From positions 20,109,537-20,173,536 of the forward strand of contig NC_037674.1 in assembly GCF_003255815.1 (NCBI RefSeq): a stretch of DNA of 64,000 bases. Direction: 5' to 3'. This DNA comes from Theropithecus gelada. Lineage: Eukaryota > Chordata > Mammalia > Primates > Cercopithecidae. Made by a program: the position numbers and the translations under genes. A model generated the notes under the pieces. The model was not told where the DNA came from. It searched no databases and saw only the letters and a list, made by a program, of their open reading frames with translations. Numbering within the stretch: the stretch's first letter is position 1; every line of letters begins with the position of its first letter. This document shows positions 13,000-25,696 of the stretch, one piece after another.

Positions 13000-13287
13000 C
13001 TTTTTATTTTCTGGGACTGGGTCTTACTGTGTCACCCAGGCTAGAGTGCAGTAGTTTCAGCTGACTACAACTTCCGCCTCCCAGTTTAAAGCGATTCCCA
13101 TGCCCCAGTCTCCTGAGTAGCTGGGATTACAGGTGTGCATCAGCATGCCCAGCTAATTTTTTGTATTTTTAGTAGAGACAGGGTTTTACCATGTTGGCCG
13201 GCTGGTCTCAAACTCCTGGTCAAGTGATCCACCCACCTTGGCCTCCCAAAGTGCCAGGATTACAGGTGTGAGCCACCATGCCCAGCC
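13000..13287 (-). repeat. Alu, old, inside the L1
   Basis: Diverged body (gactgggtcttactgtgtcaccc ... caccatgcccagcc). Confidence 0.92.
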
Positions 13288-13931
13288 AGATTTAAGTTTT
13301 TATTCCATTTTTCTTTGGGTTTTGTATATGGCGAGAGATAGTGGTCTAGTTTCATTCTTCTGCATATGGATATCCAGTTTTCCCAGCACCATTTACTGAA
13401 GAGAGTGTCCTTTCTCCAATGTAGGTTTTTGACAACTTTGTTGAAAATAAGTTTACTGTAGATGTATGGATTTGTTTCTGGGTTCTCTATTATGTTTCAT
13501 CAGTTTATGTGTCTGTTTTTATGCCAGTATCATGCTCTTTGGGTTACTATAGCTTTGTAGTATAATTTGAAGTCAGGTAATGTGATTCTTCCAGTTTTGT
13601 TCTTTTTGCTTAAGATAGTTTTGGCTGTTCTGGATCTTTTGTGGTTCCATATAAATTTTAGGATTTTTTTTTCCATTTCTGTGAAGAATGTAATTGGTAT
13701 TTTGATAGGGTTTACATTGAATCTGTAGATTGCTTTAGGTAGTATGGATATTTTAACATATTGAGTCTCCCAATCCATGAACATGGAATATCTTTCCATT
13801 TTTTTGTGTCCTCTTCAATTTCTTTCATCAGTGTTTTATAGTTATCATTGTAGAGATCTTTTACTTCTTGGTTAAGAAGGTATTTAACATTAGATATTTA
13901 ATATTATTTATAAAACATGATTATATGTTGA

Positions 13932-14259
13932 TTTTCTTTTTCTTTTTTTTTCTTTTTTTCTTTTTTTTTTTTTTTTTGAGACGGAGTCTCGCTCTGTCGC
14001 CCAGGCTGGAGTGCAGTGGTCGGATCTCGGCTCACTGCAAGCTCCGCCTCCCGGGTTCATGCCATTCTCCTGCCTCAGCCTCCCAAGTAGCTGGGACTAC
14101 AGGCGCCCGCCACCTCGCCCGGCTAGTTTTTTGTATTTTTTAGTAGAAATGGCGTTTCACCGTGTTAGCCAGGATGGTCTCAATCTCCTGACCTCGTGAT
14201 CCACCCATCTCGGCCTCCCAAAGTGCTGGGATTACAGGCTTGAGCCACCGCGCCCGGCC
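13932..14259 (-). repeat. Young AluY, Old World monkey-type
   Basis: Near-consensus, with gccacctcgcccggctag and aggcttgagccaccgcgcccggcc. Directly abuts another Alu. Confidence 0.95.
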
Positions 14260-14572
14260 ATTCTTTTTTTTTCTTTTTTTCTTTTTTTTGAGATGGAGCC
14301 TCACTTTGTCACCCAGGCTGGAGTGCAGTGGCGTGATCTTGGCTCATGGCAACCTCTGCCTCCTGGGTTCAAGTGATTCTTCTGCCTCAGCCTCCCGAGT
14401 AACTGAGACTACAGGTATGTGCCACCACACCCGGCTAATTTTTGTATTTTTAGTAGAGATGGGGTTTCACCATGTTGGCCACACTGGTCTTGAACTCCTG
14501 ACCTCAAGTGATCTGCCCACCTCAGCCTCCCAAAGTGCTGGGATTATAGCCATGAGCCACCATGCCTGGCCT
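14260..14572 (-). repeat. Alu (AluS-type), abutting the previous one
   Basis: T-rich tail, gagatggagcctcactttg, ends caccatgcctggcc. The upstream young Alu probably inserted into this element's tail. Confidence 0.93.
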
Positions 14573-15361
14573 GTATGTTGACTTTGTATCCTCCAACTTT
14601 ACTGAATTTGTTTATCAGTTCTAATAGTTTTTTGGTGGAGTCCTTAGGTTTTTCCAAATACAAGATCATATCATCTGCAAATAAGGATAATTTGACTTCT
14701 TCCTTTCCAGTTTGGATGCTCTTTATTTCTTTCTCTTGTCTGATTGCTCTAGCTAGGACTTCCAGTACTATTTTGAATAATAGTGGCGAAAGTGGGCATC
14801 TTTGTCATGTTCCAGATCTTTGAGAAAAGGATTTAGGTTTTCCCTTAATTCACTATGATACTAACTGTAGGTTTGTCTTTTATTGTGTTGAGCTTTTATT
14901 GTGTTGAGATACGTTCCTTATGTGCCCAGTTTTTGAGGGGTTTTTAATCATGAAGGGATGTTGAATTTTATCAACTGTTTTTTCAGCATCAATTGAAATG
15001 ATCATATGGTTTTTGCCCTTCATTCTGTTGATATGATATATCACATTGATTGATTTATGTATGTTGAACCATCCTTGCATCTCTGGGATGCTTGGATGCA
15101 TGATGAATAATTTTTTTTCCATTGGAAAGATACTGCAGATGAGATGAATAATCACTTTAATGTGTTGTTGAATTCAGTGTGCTAGTATGTTGCTGAGGAT
15201 TTTTGCATCAGGGATATTTGCCTGTAGTTTTTTTTTTTTTTTTTTTTTAATGTGCCTGTCTAGTTTTGGCATCAAGGTAATACCGGCCACGTAGAATGAG
15301 TTTGAAAACACTCCCTCTTCCTCTATTTTTCAGAATAGTTTGAGTAGGGTTGGTGTTTTGG

Positions 15362-15677
15362 TTCTTTCTTGCATTGCTATAAAGAAATAACTGAGGCTGG
15401 GCATGGTGGCTCATGCCTGTAATCCCAGCACTTTGGGAGGCTGAGGCAGGCAGATCACTTGAGGCCAGGAGTTTGAGACCAGCCTGGCTAACATGGTGAA
15501 ACCCCATCTCTACTAAAAATATGAAAATTAGCCAGGTATGATGGTGCACACCTGTTCTTTTAGCTAGTCAGGAAGCTGAGGCTTGAAGAATTGCTTGAAC
15601 CCAGGGGGCAGAGGTTGCAGTGAGCTGAGATTGCACCACTGCCCTCCAGACTGGGTGACAGAGTGAGACCCTGTCTC

Positions 15678-15722
<45 letters not shown>

Positions 15723-16086
15723 AATACATGAGGCTGGAAAATTTACAAAGAAAAGAGTTTTAATTGGCTTATGGTTCTGTAAGCTGTATAAACATGGTAT
15801 GGTGCTGGCCTCTGCTCAGCTACTGGGGAGACCTCAGGGAGCTTTTACTCATGGTAGAAGGGTGCCAGGCACTTCACATGGTAAGAGTGGGAACAAGAGG
15901 TGGTGAGGGGAGGTGTCACATTTTACCAACAACCAGATCTCTCAAGAATGCACTATCACAAGGACAGCACCAAGCCATGAGGGATCTGCCCCCATGACCC
16001 AAACACCTATCACCAGGCCCCACCTCCAATACTAGGGATTACAATTCAACATGAGATTTGGGTAGGGACCTATATTGAAACTATAT
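15362..16086 (-). mobile_element. MaLR-type LTR (MST/THE1-like) inserted in the L1
   Basis: Antisense copy running from attgctataaagaaata to tgggtagggacctatattgaaactatatca, the familiar ends of MaLR LTRs. Interrupted by an Alu at 15392-15700. L1 sequence resumes on each side (gagtagggttggt / gttggtattagttc). Confidence 0.75.
15392..15722 (+). repeat. Alu nested in the MaLR LTR, with a (GA)n tail
   Basis: Head ggctgggcatggtgg; tail A-run followed by about 11 GA units. Flanked by gaaataactgagg and gaaatacatgagg. Confidence 0.93.
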
Positions 16087-16993
16087 CAGTTGGTATTAGT
16101 TCTTCTTCATATATTTAGTAACGTTTAGCAGTGCAGCCATAGAGTCCTGAGCTTTTATTTGTTACTTGTTATTCGTCTGTTCTGGTTTTGGATTTCTTCA
16201 AGGTTCAATCTTGGTAGGTTGTATGTACCTCGGAATGTATCCATTTCTTCTAGGTTTTCCAATTTATTGGCATGTAGTTGCTCATAGTAGACTCTAATGA
16301 TCCTTTGAATTTCTGTGATATTGGTTGTAATGTCTCCTTTTTCATCTCTGATTTTATTTATATGAATCTTCTCTCCTTTTTTTCTTAGTGAATCTGGCTA
16401 AAGATTTTTGGTTTTTGTCTTTAAAAAAACAACGTTTCTTTTTGTTGATCTTTTGTATTGTTTTCTTCATTTCAATTTCATTTGCTCTCATCTTTATTAT
16501 TTCTTTTCTTCTATTAATTTTGGGTTTGGCTTGCTCTTGCTTTTCTAGTTCTTTGAAATGCATCATTATGTTGTTTATTTGAAGTTTTTCTGTTTTTGTT
16601 TTTTTTTTTTTATGTAGGTGCTTATGGCTATAGACTTTCTTCTTATTACTGCCTTTTCTGTATCCCATAGGTTTTGGTATGTTGTGTTTCCATTATCATT
16701 TGTTTCCAGAATTTAAAAAAATGTCCTTCTTAATTTCTTTGTTGACCCACAGTCATGTAGGAGCATACTGTTTAATTTCCATGTATTTGTATAGTTTCAA
16801 AAATTCCTCTTGTTATTGATTTCTAGTTTTTTTCCATTGTGGTCAGAGAAGATATTTGATATAATTTCAATTTTTTAAGACTTATTTTGTGACCTAACAT
16901 ATGGTCTATCCTTGAGAATGATCCATGTGCTGAGGGGAAGAATGGGTATTCTGTAGCCATTGGATAAAATGTTCTGTAAATATCTATTATATT

Positions 16994-17283
16994 TGACCAG
17001 GCATGGTGGCTCACGCCTGTAACCCCAGCACTCTGGGAGGCCAAGGTGGGCAGATCATGAGGTCATGAGATCAAGACCATTCTGGCTAACATGGTAAAGC
17101 CCCGTCTCTACTAAAAATACAAAAAATTAGCCAGGCATAGTGGTGGGCACCTGTAGTCCCAGCTACTCGGGAGGCTGAGGCAGAATGGTGTGAACCTGGG
17201 AGGTGGTGCTTGCAGTGAGCTGAGATTGCACCACTGCACTCCAGCCTGGGCAACAGAGCAAGACTCCATCTCGAAAAAAAAAA
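16994..17283 (+). repeat. Alu
   Basis: Starts gaccaggcatggtggctcacg and ends ctccatctcg with an A-run. Confidence 0.93.
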
Positions 17284-17977
17284 ATCTATTAGAGTCATTT
17301 GATCAATAGTGCAGATTAAGTCTGATGTTTCTTTGTTGATTTTTGGTCTGGATGATCTGTCCAATGCTGAAAGTGGGGTGTTGAAGTCTCCAGCTATTAT
17401 TGTACTGGGGCCTCTCTCTTTAGCTCTAATAATATTTACTTTATATATCTGGGTGCTCCAGTTGGAGTGCATATATTTTTACAATTGTTACATACTGTTG
17501 CCAGATTAACCTCTTTTCATTATATAATGACCTTCTTTGTCTCTTTTTATAGTTTTTGTCTTGAAATCTATTTTGTCTGATGTAAGCATAGCTATTCATC
17601 ATCCTTTTTGGTTTCCATTGGAATGGAATATATTTTTCCATCCCTTTATTTTAGTCTACGTGTGTCTTTATGGGTGAAGTGTGCTTCTTGTAGGCAACAA
17701 ATCACTGGGTCTTGCTTTTTTTTTTTTTTTTTAAATCCATTCAGCTACTCTATGTCTTTTGAATGGAGAGTTTAGTCCGTTTAGATTCAATGTTATTATT
17801 GATAAGTAAGGACTTATTCTTGCCATTTTGTTATTTGTTTTCTAGTTGTTTTGTGGTCCTCTGTTCCCTCCTTCTTTCCTTCCTGTGTTCCTTTCTGTGA
17901 AGGTGATTTTCTCCGGTAGTATTTAAAAATTTCTTGCTTTTTATTTTTTGTATATCTGTTGTATGTTGTTCTGGGGA

Positions 17978-18298
17978 TTTTTTTTTTTTTTTTTGAGATG
18001 GGGGTCTCACTTTGCCACCCAGGCTGGAGTGCAGTGGTGCAGTCTTGGCTCACTGCAACCTCTGCCTTTCAGGCTCAAGTGATCCACCTACCTCAGCCTT
18101 CCAAGTAGTTGGGACCACAGGTGACTGTCACTATGCCTGGCTAATTTTTTTTTTTTTTTTGTAGAGACTAATACTTTTGTAGAGACAGTACTTTCACTGT
18201 GTTTTCCAGGCTAGTTTCAAACTCCTGAGCTCAAGCCATCTGCCTGCTTCGGCCTCCCAAAGTGCTAGGATTACAGGTGGGAGCCACCACTCCTGGCC
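17978..18298 (-). repeat. Alu with an internal T-run expansion
   Basis: ctgttgtatg occurs on both sides (near 17957 and 18300), consistent with a target duplication. An extra T-run and short duplication (gtagagac) lie at its middle. Confidence 0.9.
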
Positions 18299-19226
18299 CC
18301 TGTTGTATGCTTTTATATTTCAGGTTACCATAAGGCTTGTATTTAATATTTTATATCCCATTATTTCATTTTATTATTTTTTGGCATATTCACAACATAA
18401 CCCATTATTTTAAACCAATGACAACTTACCACTGATCACATAAATAAAGAAGCAAAGAAAAAATTAATAAAACTCTACACTTTAACTTTGTTCCATTCTT
18501 TTAAATTCTCTGTGTTTATGTCATATTGTACTGTCTATATCTTGAAAAGTTGTTATAGTTATTAGTTTTGACTGGTTTACCTTTTTGTCTTTCCACTCGA
18601 GATATGAGTAGTTTACATACCATGATTACAGTGTTATAATATTCTGGTTTTTTCTGTGTACTTCCAATTACCAGTGAGTTTTACACCTTTAAATTATTTT
18701 TCATTGCTCATTAATGTCCTTTTCTTTCAGATTAAAGAACTCCCTTCAGCATTTCTTGTAGGACAGGTCTAGTGTTGATGAAATCCCTCAACTTTTGTTT
18801 GTCTAGGAAAGTCTTTGTTTCTCCTTCATACTTCAAGGATATTTTCACCAGATACACTATTCTAGGATAAAATATTTTTTCCTTCAGCACTTTAAATATG
18901 CCATGCTAGTCTTCCCTGGCCTGTAAGGTTTCCACTGGAAAGTCTGCTGCCAGACATACTGGAGCTCCAAATAACTGGTATGTTATTTGTTTATTTTCTG
19001 TTGCTGCTTTTAGGATCCTTTCTGTATTCTTGACCTTGGGAGTTTGTTTATTAAATGTTTTGAGGTAGTCTTCTTTGGGTTGAAGTTGTTTGGTGTTCTA
19101 TAACCTTCATATACTTGAATATTGATATCTTTCCCTAGGTTTGGGAAGCTCTTTGTTACTATCCCTTTGAATAAACTTTCTACCCCATTTCTCTCTCTCT
19201 ACCTCCTCTTTAAGGCCAGTAAGTCT

Positions 19227-19524
19227 TTTTTTTTTTTTTTCCTTTTTGAGACAGAGTCTCACTCTGTTGCCCAGGCTGGAGTGCAGTGGTGTGATCTTGG
19301 CTCATTGCAGCCTCCACCTCCCAGGTTCAAGCAATTCTTCTGCCTTAGCCTCCAGAGTGGCTGGGATTACAGACACCCGCTGCCTCGCCCAGCTAATTTT
19401 TGTATTTTAGTAGAGATGGGGTTTCACGATGTTGGCCAGGCTGGTCTCGAACTCCTGACTGCATGATCTGCCCACCTCAGCCTCCCAAAGTGCTGGGATT
19501 ACAGGCGTGAGCCACCGTGCCTGG
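19227..19524 (-). repeat. Alu
   Basis: T-run, gagacagagtctcactctg, ends caccgtgcctggc. Confidence 0.93.
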
Positions 19525-19551
19525 CTGCAGCCAATAGCTCTTAAATTTGCC

Positions 19552-19853
19552 CTTTTTTTTTTTTTAATTTGAGACAGAGTCTCGCTCTGTCGCCTGGGCT
19601 GGAGCACAGTGGCCGGATCTCAGCTCACTGCAAGCTCCGCCTCCTGGGTTTACACCATTCTCCTGCCTCAGCCTCCCAAGTAGCTGGGACTACAGGCGCC
19701 CACCACCTCGCCCAGCTAGTTTTTTGTATTTTTTTAGTAGAGACAGGGTTTCACCATGTTAGCCAGGATGGTCTCGATCTCCTGACCTCGTGATCCGCCC
19801 ATCTCGGCCTCCCAAAGTGCTGGGATTACAGGCTTGAGCCACCGCGCCTGGCC
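19552..19853 (-). repeat. Young AluY, Old World monkey-type
   Basis: gtgatccgcccatctcgg and aggcttgagccaccgcgcctggcc; flanked by aaatttgccctttt on both sides. Confidence 0.95.
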
Positions 19854-20170
19854 AAATTTGCCCTTTTGAAGCTATTTTCTAGATCTTCTAAGCATGCTTC
19901 ATTCTTTTTTATTCTTTTTTCTTTTGTCTCTTCTGATTACATTTTCAAATAGCCTGTCTTCAAGCTCACTAATTCTTTCTTCCACTTGATCAGTTCTACT
20001 GGTAAGAGACTCTGATGCATCCTTGAGTATGTCAGTTTCATTTTTTAACTCCATAATTTTTGCTTGATTCTTTTTAGTTATTTCAATCTCTTTGTTAAAG
20101 TTATGTGACAGGATTCTGAATTCCTTCTCTATGTTAGCTTTACTTTTTTTGAGTTTCCTCAAAACAGTTG

Positions 20171-20465
20171 TTTGTTTGTTTGTTTTTGACAGAGTCTCGC
20201 TCTGTTGCCCAGGCTGGAGTGCAGTGGTGCAATCTTGGCTCACTGAATCTCCGCCTCCCAAGTTTAAGCAATTCTCCTGCCTCAGCCTCCTGAGTAGCTG
20301 GGATTACAGGCACACCCCACCACACCCAACTAATTTTTGTATTTTTAGTAGAGATAAGGTTTCACCATGTTGGCCAGGCTGGTTTGAACTCCTGAGTTCA
20401 AGTGATCTACCCACCTTGGCCTCCCAAGATGTTGGGATTACAGGTGTGAGCCACTGTGCCTGGCC
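20171..20465 (-). repeat. Alu
   Basis: TTTG-rich tail; flanked by aaaacagttgt and aaaacagctat. Confidence 0.92.
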
Positions 20466-20944
20466 AAAACAGCTATTTTGAATTCTGTTTCAAAGGTCAC
20501 ATATCTCTGTTTCTCTGGGATTGGCCCCTGGTGCCTTATTTAGTTCATTTGATGAGGTCATGTTTTCCTGGCTGGACCTGATGCTTGTAGATGTTCATCA
20601 GTGTCTGAGTTAAATATTTATCATAGTCTTCGCAGTCTGGGCTGTATCTGTCCTTCTTTGGAAGGCTTTTCAGGAATTCAAAGGAACGTGGGTGTTGTGA
20701 TCTAAGTTTTTGGTCACTGCAGCTGTATCTGCATTAGAGGGCACACTAAGCATAGAAATGCTGTGGCTCTTTCATAGTCTGTTGTATGTTTTTTGATTTG
20801 AGGTCACCATGATGTTTGCAGATAATATTTTATTACTCATTATTTTAAACCGCTGACAAGTTAACACTGATTACTCATGGAAGCACTGCCTTGGTGGTCT
20901 TGGATAAGATCTGGAAGAATTCTCTGGATTACCGGGCAGAGACT

Positions 20945-22490
20945 CTTATTGTCTTCCTTTCTTTCCCCCAAACAAAGTCTGTCTTTCTGTGATCAGCTGC
21001 CTGGAGTTGGGGGAGAAGTGACACAAACACCCCTGTGACCACCACCACTGGGACTGTGCAGGGTCAGAGGTGAAGCCAGCACAGTACTGGGTCTTGCCCA
21101 AGGCCTACGGTAACCAGTACCTGGCTACTACTTACGTTCACGCAAGGCCCTATGGCTCTAAAATCAGCAGGTGGCAAAGCCAGCCAAGCTTATGTCCTCT
21201 TCAGGGTGGCAAGTTCCCCCCAGCCTGGGGTGAATCCAGAGATGCCTTCCAGGAGCTAGGGCCTAATCAGAAACCTTAGGAATCTACTTGGTACTCTATT
21301 GTACTGCAGCTGAACTGGCACCCAAGCCACAAGACAAAGTCCTTCCCACTTTTCCCTCCCCTTTCCACAAGCTGAGAAGTCTCTTCCCGTGGCCACTTCC
21401 ACCCCAGGCCTGTGATGGGTACTGTCTGGCTACTGCTGATGTATACTCAAGGCGCAAGGGCTCTTCAGTAAGCTTGTGGTGAATGCTGCCTGGCCTGGGA
21501 CTCACCCTTCAGAGAAGTGGGCTCCCCTCTGGCTCAGAGCAGGTCCAGGAATGCTATCTAAGAGCCAAAGCCTGGAATGAGGGACCCTAAGAGCCCACTT
21601 TGTATTCTAACCCCACAGTGGCCAAGTCCCCTTTACTCTTTCCTCTTCTTTTCTCAAGCAGAAGGAATTTCTCCCCATAGCCGCCGCAGCTGGAATGTGC
21701 TAGGTCATCCTGAAGCCTGCATGTCTCTGAGTCTCACCCAAAGCCCATGATGAGTACTACCTGGCTACTTCCGATTATTCAGGGCCAAAGGGCTCGTTAG
21801 TCAGCTGGGGAGGAATCCTGCCAGGACTGGTCCTGCCCTTCAAGGCAGCAGGTTCCCTTCTGGCCCAGGGTGTGGCTAGACATGTCAGCTTGGAGCTATG
21901 GCCTGGAATATGGGCCTCAGGACTCTGCCTGGTGCCCTATCCTACTGCAGCCAAGCTGGTATCCAAGATGCAAGACAAAGTCATCTTTGTTCTTCCCTCT
22001 CTTCTTCTCAAGCAGAGGAAAGAAGTCTCTCTCTGAGCTTTGAGCTCCACTGCCTGGGGTTGGGAGAGGGGTGGTGCAGGCAATCCCTTGGCCATCCCAG
22101 CTGGTGTCTCACTAGGTTGTGTACCCCACATTCACTGGCTCTGAGCCCAGCACAGCACCAGGACTTGCCCAGGAATTGCCATCCTTGTGGCCTAGACTGC
22201 CTTTCAAGTTTATGTAGAACCTCAGAGCACTTCAGCCCATGGTGGTGAGGCTTACTGGAACTCAGGTTCCCACTGCTGGGATGGATGATTTGCTTCCAGC
22301 TAGGGCTGGTCTGAATGATCCTCCATGGGCCCTGGGTGAGTTCTTTCCAGTGTTGCTTTGTGCTATGACTGGGCAGCACTGAGTGCCAGTGCAAAGTTGA
22401 CAATCACTGCACTCTTCTTCTCCCAGAAGCACAGATTCTCTCTCCATGCTAGGTGGCTGCTGCCGGGGAATGGGGGAGAGAGAGCATTTA
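20945..22490 (-). repeat. Degenerate tandem units in the L1 5' UTR
   Basis: Related blocks recur with anchors near 20999, 21385, 21680, 22048 and 22455: a pyrimidine-rich run, then ctgcctggggttgggagag-like sequence, then (in several) ctacctggctact and gcaagacaaagtc motifs. Spacing is about 295-407 bases, so units are uneven in length. Confidence 0.6.
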
Positions 22491-22690
22491 GCAATTCAAG
22501 ACTGTCTTACCCTCTTCAGTTCCTCTTTCAGTGATATGAAGTTAAAACCAGGTACTGTGATTGCTCACTTGATTTTTCGTTCTTATGAAGGTGCTTTTTT
22601 TGCGTGGATAGTTATTCAATATGGTGTTCCTGCAGGGAGCAGGATTAGTGGAGGCTTCTATTCAGCCATCTTGCTCTACCTTCCCTGGCT

Positions 22691-23660
22691 ATGTCCTTTT
22701 AAATATTTATAATTGACATACAATAAATTACACTTAAAGTATACAATAAGTTCTAAAATATAACTGTGAAATCATCATCAAACTCTAGATAATTAACATA
22801 TCCATCAACCCAAAAGTTTCCTCATGTTTAGATGATCTCCTTTCCCTCTAGAAACGACTCATCTACTTTCTGTCATATAGATTATAGTTTGCCTTTTCTG
22901 GAGTTTTATATAAACAGAATCATATCGTATATGCTCTTTTCTGTCTGACTTCTTTTACTTACCATGATTATTTCATCCATGTTACATGTATCAACAGTTT
23001 TTTCCTTATTTGTTGATGATAATATTTCATTGTATGGATATATACTCCAATGGGTTTATTCATTTACCTGTTGATGTGTGTTGGATCATTTCTAGTCTAA
23101 GCTATCACAAATAAAACTGCTGGAAACATTAATGTCCAAGTCTTTGTTTAGACATATGCTTTCGTTTTCTCTTGGGGAAATACCTTGGGTGGAGTGGCTG
23201 GATCTAATGGCCAGTGTATGTTTAACTTTATAAAGAGCTGTCAAAGTGTTTTCCTTTTTTTTTTTTTTTGAGACAGAATCTTGCTCTGTTGCCCAGGCTG
23301 GAGTATGGTGGTGCAATCTCAGCTCACTGCAACCTCTGCCTCCCAGCTTAAAGTGATTCTCCTGCCTCAGCCTCCTGAGCAGCTGGGGTTACAGATGCCT
23401 GCCACCATGCCCAGCTAATTTTTGTATTTTTAGTAGAGACAGGGTTTCACCATGTTGACCAGGCTGGTCTCATACTCCTGGTCTCAAGTGATCCGCCCGC
23501 CTTGCCCTCCCAAAGTGCTCAGATTACAGGTGTGAGCCACCATGCCCAGCCCAAAATTGTTTATACCATTTTATATTCCCACCAGGATTATATGAGAGTT
23601 CCAGTTCTTCTAAATTCTTGCCAACATTTACTATTTTGAATAAATGTTCATTGTAAAAAA
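22691..23660 (-). mobile_element. L1 3'-end fragment (old L1M-type)
   Basis: Antisense L1 3' sequence (tataattgacatacaataaattacac ... ggtggagtggctggatc ... ttcccaccaggattatatgagag), interrupted by an Alu at 23254-23551. Confidence 0.8.
23254..23551 (-). repeat. Alu
   Basis: T-run, gagacagaatcttgctctg, ends caccatgcccagcc. Confidence 0.93.
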
Positions 23661-23752
23661 AATTTAAGAAGTTATATAGGGAAAAAAAAGGCCGCTGTTA
23701 ATCTGTTAATTGCACTACAGGGAGACAAAGTTATTAAACTGTCATATTTGTG

Positions 23753-23890
23753 GCTGGGCGTGGTAACACATGCCTGTGATCTTAGCACTGTGGGAGGCTG
23801 AGGAAGGAGGATCACTTGAGACCAGGAGTTCAAGACCAGCCTGGAAAACATAGCAAGAGTCTGTCTCCACAAAAAAATTAAAAATTAAAG
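23753..23890 (+). repeat. Alu monomer (FLAM-like)
   Basis: One left monomer (ggctgggcgtggtaacacatgcc ... gtctccacaaaaaaattaaa). Confidence 0.85.
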
Positions 23891-24869
23891 AAAAGGACAT
23901 TGTCATGTTTGTAGACTTCCCAAATTTGCCCTCCTAGGCAAACAGTGCTCTTGTTTTTAAACAAATAGTTGTATATATAATTTTCACCCTCACTATTCAA
24001 AACATGTCATAAATGGTAAATCCAAGAAAAATACAGGTATTCCCCACCCACTGAAAACTGTAAAATAGACTTTTTTCTGTCTGTACTGTTTTTTATTGCT
24101 TTTTAAATTGGTTTTCCAAGTGAGTAAGTCAGAATCTATCTGTAATGAATTTTAAATTTAGTATTTCTCTGTGATGTAGTAAACAAGAAACTACAGGCAA
24201 AAATAGCCCTGCCCCTTGCTAAACTTCTAAGGCACGTTTCTAGTACAATTCAACACTAACATTTCAGGCCTTTAGTGCCTTACATGAGTTTTTAAAAGGG
24301 GAAGAAGGGAGGGAGCAAGAGTGTCTCATTTCATAAACTTGTGCATAACAATTATTCTTATATTTTAGTTATTGAGAGGGCTCGTAGAAAAACTAGGTAA
24401 ATAATATTAATAATTATAGCACTTATTATACACTACAGAACACGTATTATGTACCAGGCATTGTGGGAGGCTCTCTCTTGTGCATTATCTCCTTTCTTTA
24501 GGTCCATGGAGAGTATTGCATTTTCTTAGTTTAGGCATGGCCTCCACAATAAGGATTATCAAAAGCCTAAAAATATGTAAAAGACACCTAGAAGGTATTT
24601 GTTGTGCTCCTTGGGGAAGCTAGGCAAATCCTTTCAGCTGAAAACCATGGTGACTTCCAAGATCTCTGCCCCTCCCCATCCCCATGGTCCACTTCCTCTT
24701 CTCACTGTTCCTCTTAGAAAAGACCTGTGGATTCCGCCACTACGAAATGGCAGCACCTTATTTACGGTCACTTTAGAGTGTAGGTTTTCTTAATGGGTCT
24801 GCCTGTCATGTTTAACGTCCTTGGCTGAGTCCAAACTCTCACTAAAATTGCCAAGCCCTTTGTCTTCCA

Positions 24870-25075
24870 GTGTCTAAATTATGAATGTCAATGGAATCAG
24901 GCCAGAGTTTGAATTCTAGTCTCTTAGCCTTTGTTTCCCCTGTTCATAAAACGAATGGGGGAATTCTTTCCTCCTACAGTTTATTTATATATTCACTAAT
25001 TCATTCATCCATCCATCCATTCATTCATTCAGTTTACTGAGTACCTACTATGTGCCAGTCCCTGTTCTAGGGTGG
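24870..25075 (+). repeat. MIR and L2-like 3' fragments in duplicon copy A
   Basis: MIR-like gagtttgaattctagtctc ... gttcataaaacgaatgggg, followed by the L2-like attcattcagtttactgagtacctactatg. The same pair occurs at 42215-42425. Confidence 0.55.
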
Positions 25076-25696
25076 AAACTAAGAGAATGTTGTACCTGGA
25101 GGGTGCTGGAAGCTCTAAAGCCCTAAGCAGTTACTGCTTTTACTATTAGTGGTTCTCCCCCACCCCCCACAAATCAACAGAACAAAGAAAATTACCTAAA
25201 TAGCAAGGACACAGGGAGGAACTTCTTGGCTCAGAACTTTCCAAACACTTTTTCCTGAAGGGATTCAAGAAGCAAGAAAGGTACTCGTTCGCTAGGACCT
25301 TCTCTGAGCTGTGCTCAGAATGCGTCTGGGACTATTTTTCTTGCCCAGAGAATCGAGAAACGCTGCAGCGAATTCCCGAGCTGTAGTTATAAACCGAAGT
25401 TCTGCTAGGTAGCATTCAACGATCTTAATCTTCTGGGTTTCAGTTTTCTCGAATGAAAAATGCAGGTCCAAGTTCTTAACTGGCTGGGGCACCATTAGCA
25501 AGTCACTTAGTATCTCTGGGACCAGTTTGCAATGCGAGGAGGGGGCCTTAAGGTGCCTCCAGCTGAAGTCCTAGAATGAGCGCCGCGGGTCCCAAGCTGG
25601 GGCGCGCACCCCAGATCGGAGGGCGCCGATGTACAGGCAGCAAACCCACCCAATCTACTGCATGCCTTCTTAAACATCACGAGACTCTAAGAAAAG

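Larger units (their letters stand above)
11705..22690 (-). mobile_element. Full-length antisense L1 (L1M/L1PB-like), with nested insertions
   Basis: Read on the minus strand. The 5' end is at about 22690 (agcaagatggctgaatagaag, including a YY1-type CAAGATGGC at 22665-22673). Then come a long 5' UTR with tandem units (20945-22490), ORF1 with a coiled-coil segment (SLTSRTDQVEERISELEDRL, near 20000) and the conserved C-terminal region (18760-18960), ORF2 (about 17900-12700, with reverse-transcriptase and C-terminal segments) and an AT-rich 3' end near 11705. Subtracting nine Alu-sized or LTR insertions leaves about 7.8 kb, close to a complete older primate L1. All frames are broken. The subfamily is not assigned. 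Confidence 0.85.

Noticed and set aside
19899..20261. Lysine-rich 120-codon minus-strand frame with a coiled coil
   Set aside because: Part of L1 ORF1 joined to Alu sequence at its end; not an independent gene.
21898..22403. Overlapping frames of 116 and 131 codons
   Set aside because: Lie in the L1 5' UTR tandem units on both strands; no consistent coding pattern.
24993..25075. L2-like stretch as sole proof of the B2M/TRIM69 duplication
   Set aside because: L2/MIR fragments are common and could match by shared family alone; the claim relies on the non-repeat anchors and their order.
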